From contig CP142459.1 of NCBI GenBank assembly GCA_038049695.1, positions 63,480,001 through 63,544,000 of the forward strand: DNA of 64,000 nucleotides. The letters are read 5' to 3'. Below the pieces are notes generated by a model. The model saw only the letters and a program-made list of their open reading frames with translations, was not told where the DNA came from and did no database searches. Origin of the DNA: Cinnamomum chago (lineage: Eukaryota; Streptophyta; Magnoliopsida; Laurales; Lauraceae). This document shows positions 41,301 through 49,700 of this stretch, in pieces (positions within the stretch are counted from its first letter, which is position 1; every line of letters begins with the position of its first letter). The position numbers and the translations under genes were made by a program.

Positions 41301-43687
41301 AAATTGGATTGCTATATCATCTTATGAAATTTTGAAGATAGAAGAAACATCATGCAATACGGTTTGCAAGCAACCTTACTATAATTATCATTAAATAGAG
41401 GCGATTGGTGTTGGACCTCACCCTATTAGAATGAATAAGAGAAAAAGAAATGTTACTTTTTCCAACATTGTCAATGTCAATGGATAATGGCCTTCCATTA
41501 AGGGGCAAAAGAAATCTTAAGGAAACAACTATGGCAATGCTTTCACCATCTATTGCATCGAAGACCTTTAGCTTGATTGGAAAACAAACTAGGTATGATA
41601 ACATGGGACCAGACAACAGCACATGACTACTAAATGGTGCCAATTGATAATATTGTCCGTACTAATAGAATTGGAAAGTTGTAAACAAAACAGCTTCTAA
41701 CTACTCCCAAGCGTCAAGTACTACCTGCTGGCCTAATGACATTCACTACAACTGGGACATTTAGTGAGGATGCTAGCAGAAAGCAAATTAGATGATAAGT
41801 TGGACCTGCAATTCACAATAGGAGTGGTAAGTTGGACATTTGCGGACAGCAGATTATGATGATTCCTTCTTTTGGAAAGTTGTAAACAAAACAGCTTCTA
41901 ACTACTCCCAAGCGTCAAGTACTACCTGCTGGCCTAATGACATTCACTACAACTGGGACATTTAGTGAGGATGCTAGCAGAAAGCAAATTAGATGATAAG
42001 TTGGACCTGCAATTCACAATAGGAGTGGTAAGTTGGACATTTGCGGACAGCAGATTATGATGATTCCTTCTTCAACTTCTTCAGTTGAAGGGCGATCTCA
42101 GCTATAAAAACACTGTTGCAATCAGCAACATGATTAAAAAAAGAGGAAAAAAAGAAAACGGTGCTCATGCTTGTCATGGCCTGGTACCTCTTAAGTTTTC
42201 TGGCCAGCCAATTTTATTGTTACTGATAAAATATAATTGTCCTAGATGGGAAAGATGCACTAAGAATAGCACCTATTGATTCGTGAAATATTTATTTGCA
42301 AAATGACTTCCATCAGAAACCTATGAGTTTAGGTCTTTTTCCATGATCTACTAACCAGAGGTAGATTCAACAGTTATGCTTAATAGATAGCCACCATCTA
42401 TGAATACTTGGGAAATAGTCAGAAGCCATTGTGAACAGAAAAGATTTTTACAAGCTTGGTTGGAAGATAGCTAAACCTTGTTCTCCTATAATCCCAGTCG
42501 CCCTTTTGGATAGAGACCACTCCCAGGATATGTACATTTAAACTTCACTGTCATAATTTGTATGCTGCTATTTTCAGCATCATTGTAGGAGCTGAAGTGC
42601 TTGGCATTCCAAATACAAACCGTTTCCATCCAGATTGGCTGAGAAAATAAGGAAAAATTGCTGATAGCACAGAATGATGATCATCTCTCTTTGATCAGAA
42701 GACGTCAATTCACTACCTACATAACCATAATGTCTTGATCACCTAACCACAAGCAACTGATATAGACAGTTGTTACAGTAATAAATCTCTGTAAAAACTC
42801 CAAGCATGTATCAGGTTTTGATGAAATGTGGCCCCCTCATGAAGATATAATGCTCACAGCCACACACATACTGGACTTTAAAGCCCATGCATACTCTGCT
42901 TTTGATTTCATGGAATCACTTTGTGCAGCATCTGGTGTTCTTCTGACATTCATTTGAACTACCCATGACGGAACAATAAAAAGAAACTAGTCCTAAGAAA
43001 TGAAAAAAAAAAAAAAAAGGAGAAACCCAGATTTTGTTTTTTCCCAGCTTTCAGCATAAAATCCCTAAAGTTATATGTTTAATCTTTTTGCAGAAATCTG
43101 AAAAGGTGAAGGTTCCTTCAGTAGAGAGCTTTCAAATTTAGGGTTCTATTAGATCTGAGGTATCTGGATACATTGTTGCCCGTGTGAGCAATGACCAGAT
43201 TATGAGTCAGATGGTTTTACCTTTTTCAATGAGTAGATCCTTAAGCTCACGCTCTTATACCAAGCTGTGTAATGGAATAAAAAGCATTAACCGTGTAGTT
43301 ATTGCAAGTAGACAATAGAAGAGAAAGGATGCAGTGACTTTTTTTTCTTAGGGGTAGAAGTTAGAATACTAAACCTTGCAATTAACATTAGCTGGGATAA
43401 TTTACATATTTGCCCTTAGCACAGACAGAATACCATTTTCCACAATTAGCAGTACAGACTCAGAATTATTCTGCAATCCTAACATCATAATTGCTGGACA
43501 TGTATTTATTGAATGAATGATCACATCCCCATCCATTTCATGGCCTCAGATGACAGTTCCGACTTCTGACCATCATTTCAGTTGTTTCTATGTCATGCCC
43601 TGTCTCAATGAGGACCATGATATGGATGGAATGGACTGAAGTGCATGCTTTATGCATAAATTTATGTACTGGCAGCGTATTAAATGA

Positions 43688-43725
<38 letters not shown>

Positions 43726-46700
43726 TTTGTGTGTGTGTTGTAGGAGCTGGATCACGAGAAACAATTACAGGTTCTGGATCACATTGGGTCCGTTTCACTG
43801 AACATGGTAAAAGCCAAACTCATGAGCAGATCCTTGCAAGCTGCTGTGTGGAACGTCGTAGGTTGTATAATAGATTACGTTCCAGCATTTGAAGGCATGA
43901 CTTCAGAGCAGATACAGAGTTCCCTTGAATCTGTTGGAGAAAAATTGCAGTTTGTTCAAAGCGTTCACACCCGATTTCTGCTACTTCCAAAGTCTCTCGA
44001 TATCACCAGGATTACTAAGGAACCCGCTATTCCTGAGTGGGAGGGGGGATCAGGACATCGAACTCTTTATTTTCTCAACAGATCAGGGACTTGTATTTTG
44101 GTTGCAGAACCTCCCAGTTACGTGTCTGTTTTTGATGTCATTGCGATTGTTGTAAGCCAGGCATTGGGTTCATCAGCCGTATTACCAATTGGACCACTAT
44201 TTTCTAGTCCTGAGAGTTCAGAAAAGGAAGTTCTTGATATACTAAGGCTTGGGTCTGACAGAGGTCACCATGGACATGGAGGGGGGAGCAGTAGTTTGGT
44301 AGGCAAGGAACTGTTCATGCAGGATGCTATGCTTGTGCAGTTCCACCCCTTGCGACCATTTTACCGAGGAGAAATTGTAGCGTGGAGGATTGGAAAGGAT
44401 GGGGAGAAATTGAAGTATGGCAGAATTCCGGAGGATGTCAGGCCATCTGCAGGTCAAGCTCTTTACAGGTTTACAGTGGAAACCGCAGTAGGTGAGGTGC
44501 AGCAACTTCTTTCTTCTCAGGTTTTCTCTTTCAGAAGCATTTCAATTGAAGATGGTGCTTCGTCGTCAACTTTGCCCGACCATGGTCAGACAAATTTGGA
44601 AAGCAAGAATCATGTGCAGGTTGTTAAAGGTGCTGGGAGCTGCAAAACTGTGTCTCAGGTTTGAGTCTCTTGGAACATTTTGTACTGATTATATCTTGGC
44701 ATGACTGTTGCTTTGCTGATAAATAATTAAACATACACTACATTGAGCTGAAATAGATATGTATATATTTTAATTCAGCAATCAGCTAAAGATCTCCAGT
44801 ACGGTCGAGTATCTGCAGAGGAATTGGTGCAAGCTGTCCATGACATGCTTTTTGCAGCTGGGATCAACATGGATTCAGAGAAGCAGACTCTTTTGCAAGC
44901 AACTCTATCTCTGCAGGAACAGCTCAAAGAATCTCAGGCCACACTTCTGCTTGAGCAGGTTTGTCTCTTGCTCTCTCTTGTTTTGCTTTTGGCTGGAGCA
45001 GATACCACCAGTTCATTTTCCTTTCACCATCTTGACCAGCTGATGCAGCGTCTTCTAGCAACTCTATCTGTTATATTTCTAGAACTTGGCTGTTAAGCTT
45101 TGACTTTAAGACCTGAGTCAATTTGCAGACTCAAACTGACCACTTAACCAATTATGATTGCATATGGGTTGTTTTGGTCCAGGGTATCCCTAATATTATC
45201 CCTTACCACTTCTATCGTTGTAGCTTCAGGTTTGGGTTGGGTTGGATTGAGCCCTCTATAACTTAGAATGTGAACTTGACCTGCATTTAAAACTTAAAAC
45301 AGGAACCAGAAACCGACCCTACTGGATTGGTAAATGCACAGGATTGCATCCTGCTTATACCCAATTTGTGATTCATAATTTCATATTATAATTGTCATTT
45401 CATTTCTCAAAAATCATTGCAACTCAATCTGCCGCCAAAAATCAAGGAAACCTCTCAAGGCAATAACATTTTGACTCTGAAACACCCAAAAATAATAGCA
45501 AGCAAAAGAGAATTGAAAGGCTCATTAAATTCATGGTGTAAGTTGAGGAAACTGATAGCCACAAAATATAGGGAGTCAAAGATTGGAGATTTTAAAGTAG
45601 GGATGACAACGGGTAGGTGTAAAACCGTACCTAACCCGACTCCCACTTGTCCTGCCCTGTCACAGGTTTAGGATATGTGATACCAAAACCTTCCCCATGA
45701 TTGGTATGGGTTGAGTTGGGTCTGATATGGTTTTTTTGTTTTAAATTTAGAAGAATTACCAGGTCTTGAAGAAGGTTTATATTTATATATGTTTTTTTTA
45801 AATAAATATATAAATTTAATAAATGGGGCAGAGTGGATTGGACCAGGCCAAACCCAATTCTTATAGATGTGGGTCTGGCCAGGTCACCTGTTTAACCTGA
45901 CCCACTGTCATCCGTATTTTCAGTGTGGGAGATTAAGGCTGTCTTAAAGGGCACCTACTTTGCTGGGGATGTGTCCCAACTCCTAAGTTAGGCTATGGGA
46001 GGACGTTTGCATGGAAGATAGCTCTACCATATCCCTTGTGAAGGAGCAAAATTACAAATAGTTGTTCAGACTTCACAGAGAGAGAGGGCATTTGGGGATA
46101 AAAAGGCCCCCTGAATTATGAATCCCCCCTCCCCCTCACCCAACAATAAATAAATAAATAAATAAAAGAAAAGAAAAGAAGATAAAAAGAAATACAAATT
46201 GCACACATTATGTATACTATTGACATTGGTTGAGTGTTTCAAGATAGGCCACTAGAAAGAACCAGCTGTGTGAATTATGAATTGGCAAAAAGTCAATATG
46301 TGCACACTGGAAACGAAACAGCCCAATGAGTTATGCCTTTCCCGAAAATCACTATTTACACATTTGGAAAAAAAAAGCCCATATATTATGAATATCCCAG
46401 AAATCACTATCTGCATACTGGAAAAGAAATGCCCCCATGAATTGTGAATTGCTCGAAAATCACTATTTGCACACTTTATGTTGTGGATAGAAAATACTTC
46501 AATTTGATACTGAGTACAACTATGACTGTATGACCTATTGACATTCAAGCACAGGGCAATTTTGAAAATGGTTGCCTACTTCTCAAATGAGGATCCACTC
46601 CCCCCAGGAAATCCACTGGAATAAATCCTCTGAAAGGATTGTTACTTCCAGCAATTTGCAGGAGCACAGAGTTAAGGTGTTGGGCATTCCAGTGTCCCAG

Positions 46701-49700
46701 TGGTGGCTGCTTGATTAAGTCACCAAGTGTGGTAAAGCAGTTGGCCATTCTATTGAAGACCCAAAGAAGGGTTGGGCTGATTTGGTGGAGTCTGCTCAGG
46801 AAATAGAGAAACAAAATCGAGAGGAGCTTGCAGTTGTGAAAGTGAGGAACAAGGGTTCTAGGGAGCTTCATAGCTTGGCCTGTTCAATAAATAATGATAG
46901 GAGCAAAACATCTCATTTGGAAGGTCAATCCTCCAGCAGAGATGGCAGGAAGAATCAGGGGAGTCCTGTCACTTTAAATGAATATCTTATCTTGGATTGT
47001 TCAAGACCTTGGGGCTTTCGGGAAGGAGTTGGTTGTTAAGGAGGTTATTCATAAGAATAAAGCCACTTGGTCGTAATTCTAGAATCCAAAAGTAGCTCAA
47101 CATCTGATAAGGACCTATAGGTAAGCAGACATCTTAAGTTGGCATGTGTGGATGCAAGTGGCTCTTCTGATGGCATTCTCTTGCTTGAATGGACGATTTG
47201 TCTCGGTTGCAGATTTTTGGTATGGGGAGTTTTTTATTTCAGCAGTGGTGAAGGACTTAAGAGAGTTGTTCCCGTTGGTTGGTCACATCTGTTAATGGGT
47301 GATGCAGAATTGATCATGGATCTCATTTTTAGTTGGCCAAGGCATTCATGGGGCAATTTGAGCAAATCAAGAGGGCCCGTGAGGGTTTAATCAAGTATTG
47401 ATTGAGAATCAGGCCCCAAACAGCTCTGAGTTTTGAATTAAAAAAAAAGTCAGGGGCTGACGGGCTGTTTTTGAAGAAAACAGAAAAGGACGGGGGATTA
47501 TGCAATTTCCAGAATTTTGAACCCTGAAAATTTCTAGGACTTTCTGTATCTTGGGCTTTAGTTTTAGTGGGAAAAATCAAGCCTAACCCACTGAATAACC
47601 ACACCACAAGGGTCGCCGAGAGGGTTGCATCCAGATCATGGAGTCCTTTTTTCTTAAAGCATGGGCCCGTAGCCAGATTTACAATTGGTGGTCTGGGGCA
47701 TCCAGCATACAGAAAATCAATAAATTTCTTTATTTTTTTAGCAATTAGGGTTTTATTTAGTGTAATTAGTCACTGTTAGCAAGTACTGTTGTGGTAGGAT
47801 ACCTTTTAGTAAGATTTCTTAGGGGCAAAGATCAAAATAGCAGTTGTGGTGGGCGTAGCGGGCAGTGGTCAAAACGCTACGAGCGGTTGCAGCGATAAAT
47901 AGCAGTGTAGCGGTGTGTAGCGTTGTGATTTTTTAAGTGGTCAAAAGAATTCAAATCTTGTGTAGCGGTCAATCTTGTGTTTTTTAGTGAATTGGAACCA
48001 TGCAAGGGTAGGAACAACTTTAGGAAAGGCTATTGAGTAGAAGAAATATGAAAAACAATGTTTTAAATTAAAACTGCTTGGCTCTATTAGGTTTTAGACC
48101 GTAGCACCACTATTTTCAAAATATTGCAGCGGCCTCAACCGCTACGGCGTAGCGGCCGCTATTTTGAACCATGGTTGGGGGTTCTTGATGTTTAATGCAT
48201 TATATAATAAGTTTTGGGGTTTGTTGATAATATGCACGGCTGTATTATGAAATAAACTTTTAGCAGTTTATTTGGTTTTCTTCTTCCTCGTGTCGAGCGG
48301 CACTACGGATTACAAGCCCTCTAAGGAGAGTTTTTGGGTTGATTTTGCATTGGTTCCTTGCTTATATAATTTCTCGTGTTGAGGTTGGTTGAATGCGAAG
48401 ACATTGTTAGATGCATCTTTGATTATTTCTCTTCTATTTACTCTGAAGAGGAGTGGAGAAGCCCTTCTATTGATTAGGGAGGAAAATGCTTCTTGGTTGG
48501 AAAGGGATTTTGAGGAGGTGAAGGTTAAGGCAGCCATCTTCGATCTTAGCAATCATAAAGCTCCCGGTCTAGATGGATTTACTATGGCTTTTTTCTGGTG
48601 TCTTTGGGATGTTATGAAGGATGATGCGATGGATTTTTGTGAGGGAGCTTCATTCGAGAGGGAAACTTTCCAAGAATTTTAGTGCCTCATTCATTCCCAA
48701 GAAGTCAGGAGCCGAGGTTGATGAATTCCAAACCAGTTAGCCTAATCAGCAGTATTTATAAAATTATGGCTAAAGTATTGGCGGGAAGACTCCAAAAGGT
48801 GTTGTCCTCTATTATTTCTTCTTCTCAAGGAGCTTTGCAAGGAATAATTTTATGATGGAGTTCTCATCGGCCATCGCCAATGACGCAGATATAGAGACAA
48901 AGTACCTGGTGTTTTATGCAGATTGAATCTAGAGAAGACCTATGATAGGGTGGACTGGAGATTTCTTAAATCCATGCTTCATAGGATGGGCTTTGGGGAA
49001 AGGTGGAGGAAGTGAATTAAAAAATATGTACATCCATTTTGTTTTCCATCCATATCAATGGAACTGCAAGTGATTCTTTCCAGCGCAAAGAGGTTTACGC
49101 CAGGGAAATCCTCTTTCTCCTTTTCTTGTTCGCCATGGGAGGGAAGCTCTAATTCAAATGGTCGAGGCAGATGGTCTGGTGACCCCAATTTCTCCAATGG
49201 TTTTAGGTCAGCCCCGGAAGCACCTTTGATTAGTTATTTGCAGATGATACCTCCTTTTTTTTTTTGAGATGGAGGTTGAGCAAGTTAAGAAAGTAAAAAC
49301 TACTCTCTTGTGCTATGAAGTAGTTTCGGGGTTAAAGGTGAATTTCTTCGGGCGAGTTAATTAGTGTAAGAGTTGACGAGCAGGTCCTCTTGTGCCTTGC
49401 ATATATTATGGTGTGAAAGATGGGATCTCTTCCTATTTGGGTCTGCCTTTATCCTTGTGCTCCACCCCTAAATCCTTATGGAATTTGGTCACTGAGAGAG
49501 TTGAGAGAAAGTTGGCTTATTGGAAAGCTAGTCCTTGCTAATATCCCAATATGCTTCATGTAGCTCTTCAGATGTCTGGCCTCCATTTCCAATCGTATTA
49601 AGAGGTTGCAATGAGACTGACTTTATTCAAAGAAGAAATTCCATTTAGTTGATTGGAAAGCAAAGTGCAATTCAAAGAAATAAGGTGGGCGTGGGTTTAG

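Larger units (their letters stand above)
39399..43743 (+). other. Sacsin-like intron (4.3 kb)
   Basis: Donor GTAAAT; acceptor GTTGTAG preceded by a (CT)n tract. It contains a perfect 202-bp tandem duplication (41671-42072). The rest (39400-41670, 42075-43690) is AT-rich with no coding or transposon motif that I recognise. Confidence 0.88.
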
